Below, in pieces: positions 13,008 to 25,190 of a stretch of DNA of 64,000 nt. Below the pieces are notes generated by a model, which searched no databases, was not told the origin of the DNA, and saw only the letters and a list, made by a program, of their open reading frames with translations. A program made the translations under genes and the position numbers. Source of the DNA: Onchidella celtica (taxonomy: Eukaryota > Mollusca > Gastropoda > Systellommatophora > Onchidiidae); the NCBI GenBank assembly GCA_963931925.1, contig OZ007573.1:43337624-43401623 (forward strand), given 5' to 3'. Each line of letters begins with the position of its first letter. The stretch's first letter is position 1.

Positions 13008-13220
13008 CAACGGTTCCCAACTTTTCTCTATCCCTCACCCCAAGAAAACTTCTGATATTATATTCTCGCATCCCCTATACAAGTAATATCTGGTTTGAAG
13101 ATGGGCTGTACACTGTAATTTTAAAATTTCCCAAATCCAAGTTTTTGCACCCTCAGAAATATTATTGTCTAGCATCCCCAAGGGGTGCGAGCACCTCCAG
13201 TTGGGAATTGGGAACCCCTG
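13008..13220. mobile_element. hAT-like MITE, 213 bp
   Basis: Ends are CAACGGTTCCCAACTTTT (left) and the complement of CAGGGGTTCCCAATTCCC (right), an imperfect terminal inverted repeat built on GGTTCCCAA. The flanking 8-bp repeats are ATCTAGAT (13,000-13,007) and ATCTAGAA (13,221-13,228), 7 of 8 identical. It is non-coding. Open frames that cross it on both strands are fortuitous. Confidence 0.7.
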
Positions 13221-13229
13221 ATCTAGAAC

Positions 13230-14400
13230 ATAACATAACGATGTCAGCAAAGATGAATGGTCGTGGAAAGTATGTCGCATAATGTTGAGAAAGGAATGCA
13301 GTGCGAACTCCTTTTGAGATCCCTTACCGCAATTCCCTCTTAACCCTTTATTGATGGTGGCTCGTAACAAGTAGAAAAACTCACTATGCAAAAAATTCCG
13401 ATCAAAAGAAATAAATTATTTACATGAAACGAACGTCAATATCGACAATACTCAAAAAATTCAAGGACTGTAGATTCATTGTCAGGTTAATGATCAAGAT
13501 TTCATAGTTACTATGGGTTAATGCTGCACTGGCTCGCAAAAAGAGAAAGAAAATTTTGTGACTGAATTTTTTTTAATTTTTTTTTTGGACAATATCAGTC
13601 ATCCATAACATGTCATGTCTTTCTGTGTGGGCCCTCTTTAAAAAAAAAGTCATGGTGAGATTCAATGATATCAGGAGACGAACTTTCTAGCAATGTTCAG
13701 ACAGTTTACAGACTGGTTTCACATTGCGCGGTTTTGAAATCAAGATCTTATAAAGAGCAAGAAAAATCCACCCTTTTTTACGCATAATAATAATGGTGAA
13801 AAACGTTTGCTCCGTGTCAGTGCGTAGGAATGGCTAGAAAAAGCGAGAGTCAGTTCAAAGGGAAATGCTAACGGCTGGATGGCTATCTGGGTCTGAGGTA
13901 TTGTGTGTCACATCTGTGGGACACCGTCTGGTAAAAGAGACCTGATTCTCTTGATTGATGAGACTTAACGTCAGACTACACTCCGCTTAGACGACTTAAC
14001 CAACGGTTTCCTTGTGCTTGATGAATATCAACAGATGTTAGTAAGACCAGACTCATCAGCTGTCAAGAGCTGATCTTGTCATTCCTCTTGTCTATGAGAA
14101 AAGTCGCTTCTCTCTCATCAACGTCAGAATCACAACTTTACAATCTACTTGACAACATCTGGCCGGATTTCTTATCAAGTGCAAGACACTTTACTGTTTA
14201 CCGCTGCTTTGATCTACCATTATCTTCGATATGCTAGTGGTGTATAATTAGAAACTGATTGGGAGAAGTATTGATACAACATAATATTAATTATCGTTTA
14301 CGCGATATCACTTGCGTAACATTAAAATCAGTCAACTTTCAGCGACCCATGTCTGTAAATATAATTTGAAATCAGATGGTGACCAAAGAGCCACTTTACG
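13230..14400. other. Unassigned non-coding sequence
   Basis: Nothing recognised beyond short poly-T and poly-A runs near 13,568-13,583 and 13,640. Confidence 0.45.
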
Positions 14401-14403
14401 TTT

Positions 14404-14613
14404 AAGCTGGATTTTCTTGTGTACGGAAACGGCAACAGAAACGTCAAAAACCCTTCAAGAAGTGAAATAGCGGGACTGTTTTCATGTGTATGGACACGCC
14501 GTTTCCGAACTCCTGATGGAAATACCCTTTTTTTTTTTTTACAGCTTGCCGAATTTTTTTATGTTTCCGTTGCCGCTGTCGTTTCCGTTTCCGTACACAC
14601 AAAACCACAGCTT
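14404..14613. mobile_element. Fold-back MITE with GGAAACGG arms, copy 1
   Basis: 210 bp that folds almost end to end. The left arm begins AAGCTGGATTTTCTTGTG then TACGGAAACGGCAACAGAAA; the right arm, complemented, begins AAGCTGTGGTTTTGTGTG then TACGGAAACGGAAACGACAG. A second copy with the same ends and the internal block CAAAAACCCTTCAAGAAGTG is at 44,229-44,434. It has no coding capacity. The superfamily is unknown and no clear target duplication was found. Confidence 0.75.
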
Positions 14614-14619
14614 TACGAG

Positions 14620-16380
14620 ATTTGATAACAAATAGAAGGAAATATAATTATGTCCATGCACGTCTAAGTGCTTTCTCTACCATGGTAAATTTGTTTTTGA
14701 ACTTTTGGTCACGTTTCAGCAAACATGAAATCAGTCCTCCATTTATTGTAATGTCTGTAACTGATAAAAATCGTCTGCCCTTTCAGCTTGAATTAGCAGG
14801 CTAAGTGACGAGATGATGATGCTGCAAGGCCTAAAGCATCACTTCTCTTTATGTTGATGTTGTGACCCGGGGGGTCTCTTCTGTCAGCTGTTGATCCGAA
14901 AATAGTAGTCCTGTGTCCCTTTTGTCAGGTGAAAATTACTGAATGATGGTAAACGATATCTATTAGGATCTACCCTTAATAACTTTCTGATACAAATGCC
15001 TACATTTTCTGAATTGTTCTCAGATTTGGGAGAATCCCATTATCATTAGAAATCTCACAATACTGGCACAATGTTAATGTTACTTTTTCTCAGTTTCAGT
15101 TTTGAGTTAAGTGAGCTTTATTAATCAGAAAGTTAAAGTTTGAAATGATCCGAAATTATAATTTTTTTTGTTTTTTGTTTGTATTCTGTATACTCCTCAC
15201 ATCCTTTTTTGGGAAATTTGCCTTAGCGCCATTACAGCTCAGTTACTACTGGAGCAGACATAGTTATTAATATACTAATGCCAATCTTATCAAGAGGATA
15301 TTCTTAAAATTGTGTTTTATGGCAGTGTCAGAAATTTCGACTTTTCGAGCTCTGTACTTTAAACATTGGCCTTTAGACTGCAATCTTTGCTACCTAGCTA
15401 TCCGTAAGGAAAGGGGAACAGCGAACGCTCTTAATGCCAATCAATCTCTACACAGATTACATTAGATTGCTATCGAAAGAAACGGGATAGGATAACGTTT
15501 TAGTTTGTTTTTATTTCGACCACTGACCAGACCAAGGCCCGAAAAATTGTACCTTTGCAATCAACAGCACTTGAGTTACCCACTCAGCTGACAAAACGTT
15601 GAATGGACATTGAATTTACAATCATTATTTTGCTTAGACTCCTAGCTGAGAGTCTTTGACATCAAGATTCAGACAGACAAGACATCCCTGAAAAAGAGTA
15701 AATTTCAAATGGCGCAGTTAGACTGGGAATGCTAACAATATTACTAGGCTGAGTTTACGGCTGGGCCGGTTTTTGAAGGAGTCATAGAAATAAAGGCAGC
15801 CATCAGTACTGATACTGGTAAAATGAAGTCTAGGACTCCAAACTTTAACTCATAAAATTTATTTTTTGTCGGAAAGCACAAAAAAAAAAAAAAACTTCCG
15901 CGAAATAACAGTTTCATCTTATGACAGATCCTTCAACACAAGAGGAGGAATCTTCCAACTTTTGGCATTACGAGTAAAGTAAAGATAGCCTACTGTTCGT
16001 TGAACGTAAACACTGGAACTACATGGAACTGTACTTCCTTGACTAAGGTGGAGGAACGACCAACGGAGTTTCCAAACACCCTGACTAAACTAAGCTTGTT
16101 TTGCGGCTGATTCGGCTCGCCCAGTCTTCATTATCTGCCAATTTACGCCGGAGATAGGATCGGGGGATGCCAGAATATAAATCGGATTAGCAGTCAGAGC
16201 GCTGGCTACATGGTCAGTTGAACTCACTGATCAGATCTGGGGAAATACGATTGGCGGGTTCATTTTTCTGTCATTGTACCTCATGATGGACGGGTCGAGC
16301 TGTCTTGATCTAGACAATCTCTATGGTTGATTGTGTGAAACGTGAGACATCTATTGATAGGCAGACAGACAGATAGACAG
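14620..16380. other. Unassigned non-coding sequence
   Basis: No gene recognised. Poly-A near 15,879-15,894. Open frames are short and featureless. Confidence 0.45.
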
Positions 16381-16384
16381 ACAC

Positions 16385-16506
<122 letters not shown>

Positions 16507-16555
16507 GTAAACGCTATTCCTGATAACCTAGAGATAAAACGGAAGAGGAAGAGGA

Positions 16556-16559
16556 GGAG

Positions 16560-16608
<49 letters not shown>

Positions 16609-16640
16609 GAGGAGGGGAAAGAGAGAGAGAGAGAAAGAGA
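16556..16640. repeat. (GA)n microsatellite
   Basis: A GGA-rich lead-in followed by an uninterrupted (GA)n run at about 16,563-16,605 and a decayed GA tract, close behind the (GATA)n array. Confidence 0.93.
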
Positions 16641-16659
16641 TACAAGAAAGATAAGCAAC

Positions 16660-19600
16660 GGGGGGTGAAACCTTTTTGTTTCCTCACGTCAGCCGATAGA
16701 GTGCTAGTCTGACGCGACTGATCCGTGTTTGTGTGTACTTAGCGATCTCGTACATCTGAACTTTCCGACAAGCTGAACAAACAAATAAGTCTCCAGCCTG
16801 CTGTAATCGCTCTGCCCAGCGAGGGAACTTAGAAAATCTTTTGATTTTTTGCTCCATTTTGCTTGTGTCTTTAAGGCGTCAAAATTAAGTTTATGACCCG
16901 CGGAGAACGAGTAGAAAAAAGATTAAATGGCTTACGGAAATTACAACAAAATTGTTTTATTTTAAATTACCGTGTTTGTTCGTTGGAATTAAGGAGATGA
17001 TTTAGAAAAGTCTTTGATTGGTCGGAATTTGGGGAGATTGAGAACTTTTGGTGGTTTGCGTGGAGGATCTGATATTAGGTTTGTTGTTAGGCAGGACATC
17101 CGAGGAGTCAGAAATTTTTAATGTACTTGGGGGCAAAAGTCATACATTTGAGAAAATCAAGTTTTGGGTTTTTTTGTTTGTTTGTTGCTGCTGTTATTGG
17201 AACTTAGACAGATCTGGCGTCTCCGACTTCCACCCTTTTGTTGCTGTTGTTTTGTTTTGTTTTGTTTTTAAGGTACTTGAGTGCCTTCTATTTACAAAAT
17301 CTTTTAGTGGAAGAGATTGTATTTGATACCGATGATCCGAAGGGGCAGAATTAAATATAACTAATTATGTCAAATCTGTAGTTAGTGTGATTTGATCTGG
17401 TCTCCCCATCTAAGGTATCTGGGATATCAAGAGTGGAGGGTCAAGTGGTCATGAATTGTGTTCTTTCTTCTCTTAGCGTGCATTATGAATGTTCGCAAGA
17501 AACATTTTGTGAATAGATTTATCCTGGTGTGCTAAACCCCTTTGAGTTTGAGTTTAAGTTTGAATTTGCGTCTAATGGCGCGTCGGCACTATAACGCACC
17601 ACTTTGCGCTTTTCGCGCTAAACAGTAATTCGCCAAAGAGGACCTTGCCCCGAATTATGAAGAGAGCCTTGTTTTTCACCTGTTCCTCCCACAAGAGAAA
17701 ACCCCACCACCAGAGACGTTCACTATCTCACTTAACACCTTGTCACAATAGGACACTTTCTGGTACATTAAAACACTTCTCGTAGGCAATTAGACACCTA
17801 CCACAACAAAACCAAAAACGAGATCAAAGCAGTGCCTTCCCCGATGTTTTCCCGTTACATATGTAATGAAGCAGAAAGCATTGCATCAATCAAGCGTGCA
17901 CAATCCGCAATACTCTCAGCGTATAGAGAGCGCAGTTTGTAAGTGGGTCAACAGGCTGGTGGATTTACTGTTACATGCCGGGGTTTCACACGCTGGCTTG
18001 GTAGTGACCTGTACTGTGGTAATGAGTCATGCATGGGAAAGCCACAAGCGTAACTTTCAATGCGATCTTGAATAAGCCTGGGGGCTTTCTAATTTATATC
18101 ATTATGTGTAGATACATAAGCGAACGGATAGGCTGCACTGAAAATCTGTATTCCCGATTACCTGGAAAACTATATTAAGAAAGGTAGGCCTCTCTATAAT
18201 GTATAATTACGTAATCGGGTTAATAAAATTGTGGGCGGTGCAACTTACAAAACAGTGTTAAAAAGAAAGCGTTTTCCCGTTATCAGCTGTCTGACTGAGA
18301 ATATAATAAAATTATAAAGGAACAGTGCTGAAGGTGAAGCTGGCCCCAAAGAGAAAATGTAAGTGCCTTGTTACTATTTGATGTGATTTAATGCTGACAA
18401 AATTTTCTTCACTTTTGAATAATATGATACCTTTGATAATGCTATGCTAGTTGATATGAGTTGACAGTGCGTGAATATGAAACTGGCAAATATGAGAGAA
18501 AATTAATGTAAGTACCTTGTCAGTTCACGTTTTGATTTGATTAAATGCAGGTAAAATTTTCTTTATTTACGATATAAATCTGATACCTTTGATAATGCTA
18601 GAACGTGTGTTTTCATTTCGATATTGAACGGGCATAGATCTAGATGAAGGAGCATTGAACAAGCAAAAACAGCCATTCCCTATTTAAATAAGCATGTTTG
18701 AATAGATCTATATCTGGCCGTAACCATATCGGTTTCTGATAGCTGAACAGGCCAGATTACATTTTTATGTCTGCGTTCATATTAAGTGGATTATAAATTT
18801 AATTTAGCTATAACTGAATCCAGGCGGAGTGCGTGGACCACCTGATATAGGAAACATTTTCCGTATTATGTGGTTGGCTGTCCTTTGTATGTAGAAGGGG
18901 ACGAACGGGGACAAGAGAGAGGCAGGGAAGAAACGTAGGAAGAGAGGAGCCCACAGCGAGCATGAGGGAGAGATCGAGAAGAATAGAGAGAAAGGAATCA
19001 GAATAAGAGGGAGCAGGTAGAGAGAGAGAGAGAGAGAGAGAACAAGAGGAAGAGAGAAAGTGCAACAGGCAGACGGAATGAGAGACAGATAGAAAAAGAG
19101 AGAGAGAAAAAAAAAGAGCGAGAGGGAAGAGGGAGGTGCGATGAAGATCCTTTTGCAGCAATAGCATACATGTGTACTTTGAAAACGCCGATCTCATAAA
19201 ACTGATGATCTGAATTTTTCATAAGACAGATTTCACTCTCAAGGATGGCATAAGCCAGAAACAACGCTGATGTCCGATGTCCCCTGATGAGGTTCAAAGC
19301 GAAAAATAAGATCGAGAATTTTTCTGATTCGGATCCTGTTTAGATCTACCGGTAACGCTTGGTTAAATTTACACACAATCAACGTCATGGACCAAAAACG
19401 TTTTAAATGTTTATGGTAAAAACGCAGCGTCACTATCAACATCGTTGTTTTATTTTTAAATCTGATGTATCAAAATTGCTGAAATAAGTAAGGAAAAGTT
19501 GCCTACGTCAACTCCTTTTTAACTTGGCTGAAGGACAATGACGAAACGTTGACGAAAAGTACAAAAGTTTGGGATTTGCGTTAGTTTGTGAACAAGGCAA

Positions 19601-21680
19601 TGAAATATATTTGCAAACTGTGACCTTAATTCTTCTTTGTTGTATCTCCGTTTTCTGAAAAAAAAAAAACAACTAGGGATCTTTTAGAATGTAGAAAAGG
19701 AAGAACAAATGCACATTTTGACACGTTTAAAATGTGTTGTGGCATTTATCAAGCTGTTTCACAGTTCAGATTTATTCAAACTCCTTGTAATGATAATAAT
19801 ACTAAAGTCACACACGTTTACCGTGGAATTTCTCAGTTAAGCAACCCCTATAATATGCCTAGATAAAAATCTTGAACACGTTATCGCCAGTTTCACTAAT
19901 GGGGAGAGGGTAGGAGCTGATATCAAAGTTCACAGATCAAACAACTCATGCAGAGATGGTTTCGGTTGCTTTAGGTGTTAAATAGTACTCGATCGAAGTC
20001 AGCTTTTTTGGGGGGCTTTGCTTTTACTGTCTTTTGCCATATGAAATTGTTGACACGTAAACTGTTGGGGACAAAAAGGTCTGCTGACAAATTAAACGTT
20101 TGAAGAAAGAGAGAGCTCGCGGACGATTCACAGGGCAGACTGGGCACAGTCTATTCATAACCTCATCCCCTCAAAATGCTCTTTTGTGCGAGTGGTTATT
20201 AATTGTAAGTGCAGAGAAGTCGGAGGCGGATTGTCGGGGCATTGGTGGTGGTGGGAGGGGGGGGGGAATTTTGATACAGAATTTAATTTGACATTTTGAT
20301 GGATCATAGCTGCATTATCATAACTAGCTGAGTCGGGGACTACACAGGTGTAATTTTTAAAAGTTGAGTTTCAACCACCAATGTGTACAGCGAGGGGCAG
20401 AACGGGATTTCCTCTCATACAATTCAATTCCACTCTAAAAATATTTTGTCTTTTTTTTCCGGCTCAAAATGTCGAACACTTTATTCTGTTTCACCCAGTT
20501 ATGTCTCAAAGATATATAAAGCGAACTCCAAGACCTTTCAAAACATGTCCACACACGCCTTTACGTCTTTCTATGCATAATATTATGCTATTTTGTAGAA
20601 TTAATGCTCAGCGATTAAAAAGCCTGTCATGATTACATTGGATGCATTACGTCCTTTATAATAATGATGTACGGTATCTTGTATAATTTATTATGTTAAT
20701 ATATGGCTAGTTTTCTGTGTTTGTCCGTGATAAAGAAACCAGAGGTAATGGAAAAAGAAATACTGTTTATGTCATAACTGAGAGGAATGCCAGTCGTCTG
20801 TCAATGAAATTCTTACATATCTGGATTGGCATGAAGACACAGGTTGATTTCGAAAACCTGTGATTGTATAAACGTATCGCTCTCATTAAAAAATGATGTA
20901 TTGTTTTGTTCATTGTCTGGCTAAAATCAGTGTCGATGTTTTGTAAATATAACAGACAGTTTACCTCCGCGACCAGCAGGGCGTATCAAGTGACATACAA
21001 ATGGCACAGAGTGTAGGCACTGGCTGTCGTTACCTCCACAATATTAGAACGTTCGACGGAATCTATCTTGGAATCAGGAATGAAACGAAACTATAACAAG
21101 TTTAATTCCAAAATGCTTTGCTCTATTATATATAGGAAATGAATCAGCTTGCCTACTGTTTGATTATCTACTTAACCGCCTATGTTGACATTCCCTTTCA
21201 GCCCACTTTCCTTACACGATAAAGAAGGATACGCCCCAGACTGCAGCGTTGGTGCATTAATACAACCAATGCGGCATGCCTGAACTTGTCAGACTTTAAT
21301 TTGCCTTCAAGTGTCTATGAAGTGTCTTCATTTGCTGTGTGACTCAGTGACAAAAGGATATTTTAGTGGATAAACTCAGCAGCCGTGTAGGGTAAGTTTA
21401 TCAAAACGACACTACTGTTACTATCTTTATCTGTTACGAAATAGATTACGTTTTAGCTCGTTTTTGTCACTGTTACAGACATGTACCTCCGTCTCGGAAA
21501 TCTCGTAATTATCTCATTTCTTTCGCCTTCTTTTCGTTACACCGCTTGTTTCTTCTCTTTGGTTGGTGAACGCTTCTGTCCTACTGTCCTGCCAATCTGT
21601 TATATTCTGTCAATCCTCTTGCTTCTTCCTTGCACAATGTTGCAGTTATCGTGTCCACCTCTTTTCTCCAAACTCAAATT
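16660..21680. other. Unassigned non-coding sequence with CT/GA patches
   Basis: No gene recognised. Features of note are a purine-rich patch at about 18,900-19,135 with a short (GA)n near 19,019-19,041, G-runs near 20,255-20,267, and the imperfect tandem duplication listed at 18,350-18,600. Open frames over the purine-rich patch are low-complexity artefacts. Confidence 0.45.
18350..18600. repeat. Imperfect tandem duplication, period about 150 bp
   Basis: Two adjacent segments share, in order, AATGTAAGT..CCTTGT, a TTGATxTGATT block, AAAATTTTCTT and GATACCTTTGATAATGCTA. The first spans about 18,350-18,444 and the second about 18,503-18,600. Both carry GTAAGT (18,359 and 18,508). Divergence in the middle suggests an old duplication. 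Confidence 0.6.
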
Positions 21681-21696
21681 CAAACTCAAACTCCTC

Positions 21697-22000
21697 CTCT
21701 ACCACCACCACCACCACCACCACCACCACCCCTTCTCTCTCTCTTTTCTCTCTCTCTCTCTCTTCCTCTCTGTCTCTTGCTCTCGCTCCTTTTTCTCTCT
21801 CCCTCGTGTTACTTTCGCCGTTTCTTCATCTTTTTTTTGTTGTTGTTTTCTTTTCCGACATAGTGAAAGGTGTGTGTGTGGGGGGGGGGGGGGGGGGATA
21901 AATATGAATTTATCATAATGACTTCCACAAGGAAATAAACTCAAACAAACAAACAGGTTGGATTGTGGTGGGGGGGGGGGGAGAGGGGGGGGGGGGAGAG
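21697..22000. repeat. (CCA)n, CT tract and poly-G cluster
   Basis: A run of (CCA)n at about 21,700-21,730 leads into CT-rich sequence (21,731-21,800). After (TG)n comes an 18-G run at 21,880-21,897, and further G-runs follow around 21,969-21,998. All overlapping open frames are repeat-derived. Confidence 0.93.
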
Positions 22001-23620
22001 AAGAGGGTCAGTGGGGTCACAAGCACTTGAACAAACCCCGACAAACGTCTAACGGTCTAACGGTGCCAAATTTATGTGCAAGATAGATCTTCGCTAATGT
22101 TGCTACAGGTACAAACAGTTTCATGGTGAGAAATTTAAGATGCACCAGTGCACAACATGGATAGATTAATAAACTACCACCTGTCTGTTATACTCTGCAA
22201 GGAAACAGCGGCGCTGAATGTTTAATAACCATAAACACTCAGCGTATGACAGTTCGTTCAAGGAATTCATTTCATGGCAGATTATTTTACAAATTAGCAT
22301 TTTTAAAAAGCGTCGCTCATCCAAGTAATGCAATGCCCATAATTATACCTAATACTGATGTCATTGAGAGCCCCTAGTCCACCGACTCAAACCTGCCTTT
22401 CGTCTAGTTTGATTCAATGCGCGGTCTCTATTTCTCCGCCTACTGACTCAAGAATTTAGACACTCCCGACCAAACTGGCAAGACAGGATTGCCTTGGTGT
22501 CGCCGTTGCGCCAGATACAGTTTAGTCCATAGTCCACAGTTCACACTAAAACACGAGACAAAACAGATGTGACATAGTGCGCCTCGGGACTTGCACATAA
22601 TTTCAGTAACTGTTTACAGGACAACTACATTAAACATTTACTAGTGACTATTATTCATTTTTAATTGGTACTGTTATTACTACTTTCACTTCAGCTTTTG
22701 TTACATCTGTTTTATTGTACTATTAACAATCTTACTCACGTTCAATGTACTTTTGTCTTCATGTAATGCACAATCTGAACAGAAAACACGTAAATGTCAC
22801 CGTAGTTTTCAGTGCAATGGATTCATTCATTTTTCTTCACGTTCCTATGACTAGGGCACAAACCAATACATAACTGACACCTGGTATCAACCGGATAAGC
22901 AAATGGCGACCTAAGTTTTCTGTCTGTTCCACTTTTTACACAACTGAGAAATTCGACGTTAAATTTTTGGGGTTTCAGTTATTATCGTAAGGACTTGGAA
23001 TAAATTGGAACTGTATAACAGCTTGATAAGTGCCACAACGGATTTGACGAAAGTATCAAATTGTGTAATTGTTATACTTCTAGCTTCTACATACTAAAAG
23101 ATCTCCAGTTTCTTAGAAAAAAGGAGATTGAACACACAAGAACTAAGACCACGACATTTTGAGAACCGTTGAAGCAGAGGGAAAAGTCTTCAAGACGCAT
23201 GTAAAACAGGATTTCCCAATGTTACTTCGTTTTATTCCCCTGCCCCGTCAGGTTTATAAATAGAAATGTTCTTTCTCTCAATCTCCTTTCGCGCTGTAAC
23301 CTTGACCCGAGGGGCATGACATGACGCAGGTAAGCGGGTAAATCATTATGCATCTCCCAAAAATTGTGTCGGGAAGGGACTTGCCCCAGTGATCTTCACA
23401 TAAATATTCTTGGGAATTAACATTTAAAACGGCACCCATGTTTACCTGAGCTGGGTGGCTGTAAGGGATACAGGCTGACTCATCAAATGGTCACAGATTT
23501 TGCAACAACCAGACGATTAATATGCGTCCGGGCTTTTAAACGGCTGTAGAATTCTGCTGTTTTAACTCAACCACTATGAATCATTGATTTGTTTTCTCGT
23601 TCCATCTGCGTTTCCTGGAA
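22001..23620. other. Unassigned non-coding sequence
   Basis: No gene, RNA or repeat with a second copy was recognised. Confidence 0.45.
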
Positions 23621-23623
23621 TTT

Positions 23624-23625
<2 letters not shown>

Positions 23626-23696
<71 letters not shown>

Positions 23697-23971
23697 ACTC
23701 TCTCTCTCTCACTCTCTCTCTCTCACTCACTCATTCTTTCTCTCTCTCTCTCGGGTTTCTCTAATACATTCATTCTTTGTTTCTTTCTCTGTCTCTCTTT
23801 CTCTCTCTTCCCCCTCTCTCTCGCTCTCTCTCTCTCTTTCTCTGTTTCTTTCATTCATTCATTTGTTTTCACTTTCTTTCTCTCACTCTCTCTCTCTTTG
23901 TCAGTCTCTCTCTCTCGGGTTTCTTTCATTCACTCTTTGTTTTTACTCTCTCTCTCTCATTCTCTATCTGT

Positions 23972-24006
<35 letters not shown>

Positions 24007-24085
24007 ACACTCCCTGCCCCATCTCTCTCTCGGCTTCTTTCATTTATTCATTTGTCTCTCTCTCTCTCTCTCTCTTTCTCTTTTT
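23626..24085. repeat. (TC)n microsatellite and degenerate CT-rich tract
   Basis: An uninterrupted (TC)n run at about 23,626-23,689, then nearly 400 bp of interrupted CT repeats. These include reiterated CTCTCTCGG-then-TTTCTTTCATTCATTC cassettes and a C-run near 23,972-23,982. Open frames of nearly 200 codons in two frames are artefacts. Confidence 0.95.
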
Positions 24086-24804
24086 CTCTATACACACACA
24101 TTTTTGTTTCCTCCTGTGCCTATCATCTTCTCTTCACCCCACTTCTATGCACCGATGGGGCTTTTATAAATGGATAGCCGCTTGATAAACTGTTGTATCT
24201 CAACTCTTTCAAAACTTGAGATATTTGTCATTCTTGTAGTCCTTGACAGCCCGCAGGTTGTTTAGCAAGTTGGGAGATCAAATTCTGAAAACTTTAGGTT
24301 CACTAAATTTGTTTGCTTTTTTCTTTAGATATCCTGACTGTTAAGTCTGATAAAGAGAGTTATCCAGATTTTTTAGTTCTCCTGAGAAGTTTGTAAAAAC
24401 CGAGTTACGCCAGTTTACCATGCAACCCTGGAAATGTCACCCAGGTAAACAGAAGCCCTTTTCTCCATGAAATCTCAAGGATGGCGCTCATTGCGTCAGA
24501 TGTATAAATAAATCTCAGCTAGAGACTAGAAAAGGCCTAAGCGCCGTCGGTGTGCCAAATTACAACTTCATTACTGTCTTTTGTGTCGAGTAGCCAATGC
24601 AAGAATAGGTAGGAGCAAGAAGCGCCAGCTAAGAAAGATAGGCTTACACTACACTAACAACGTTCGGGACTTTTCTTCTCCTTGGGGTCAGTCTTCATTT
24701 GAATTTCTTTGTCTTGGTTTGACTTCCTTCTCCTACCATTTTCCTTATAATTTACTTTTGGTCGTCCTTATTTTTTGTGTTGCTTCTCTTTTTTATTTTT
24801 TTTT

Positions 24805-24966
24805 GCATTCTTTTTCTTCTGGTTGTTTTTTGCATTCTTTTTCTTCTGGTTGTTTTTTGCATTCTTTTTCTTCTGGTTGTTTTTTGCATTCTTTTTCTTC
24901 TGGTTGTTTTTTGCATTCTTTTTCTTCTGGTTGTTTTTTGCATTCTTTTTCTTCTGGTTGTTTTTT
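24805..24966. repeat. 27-bp minisatellite, six copies
   Basis: Unit GCATTC-TTTTTCTTCTGGTTGTTTTTT, with GCATTC at 24,805, 24,832, 24,859, 24,886, 24,913 and 24,940. The copies are almost identical. Because 27 is a multiple of three and no frame of the unit contains a stop, several frames stay open on both strands. That explains the apparent 302-codon frame across this region. Confidence 0.95.
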
Positions 24967-25190
24967 GTCCTTCCCTTTTCCTCTCCTCCTTTGTTCTTTT
25001 TCCTTCCGTCCTCTTTTTTCTTTGTTCGTTTTCCTTCCGTTCTCTCCTCCATTGTTCGTTTTCCTTCCGTTCTCTCCTCCATTGTTCTTTTTCATTCCTT
25101 TCTCCTCTTCTTTTTATCTTTCTCCTTCTTCTTTGTTAAATTTCTTATTCCGTCTTCTTAACTCTTTCTCTCCCCCCCCCCCTCCAACAA
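24967..25190. repeat. Pyrimidine-rich tract with a 30-bp repeat
   Basis: A 30-bp unit containing GTTCGTTTTCCTTCCGTTCT is reiterated about two and a half times at about 25,023-25,095, within continuous T/C-rich DNA ending in a C-run near 25,173-25,183. It is probably related to the neighbouring 27-bp array by slippage. Confidence 0.8.

Noticed and set aside
16675-16740. CAGCCGATAGAGTGCTAG resembling a tRNA D-arm region
   Set aside because: No anticodon or T-arm follows, and no second copy in the window.
23584-24185. Two overlapping frames of nearly 200 codons, Ser/Leu-rich
   Set aside because: Pure product of the (TC)n tract; both frames are open for the same reason.
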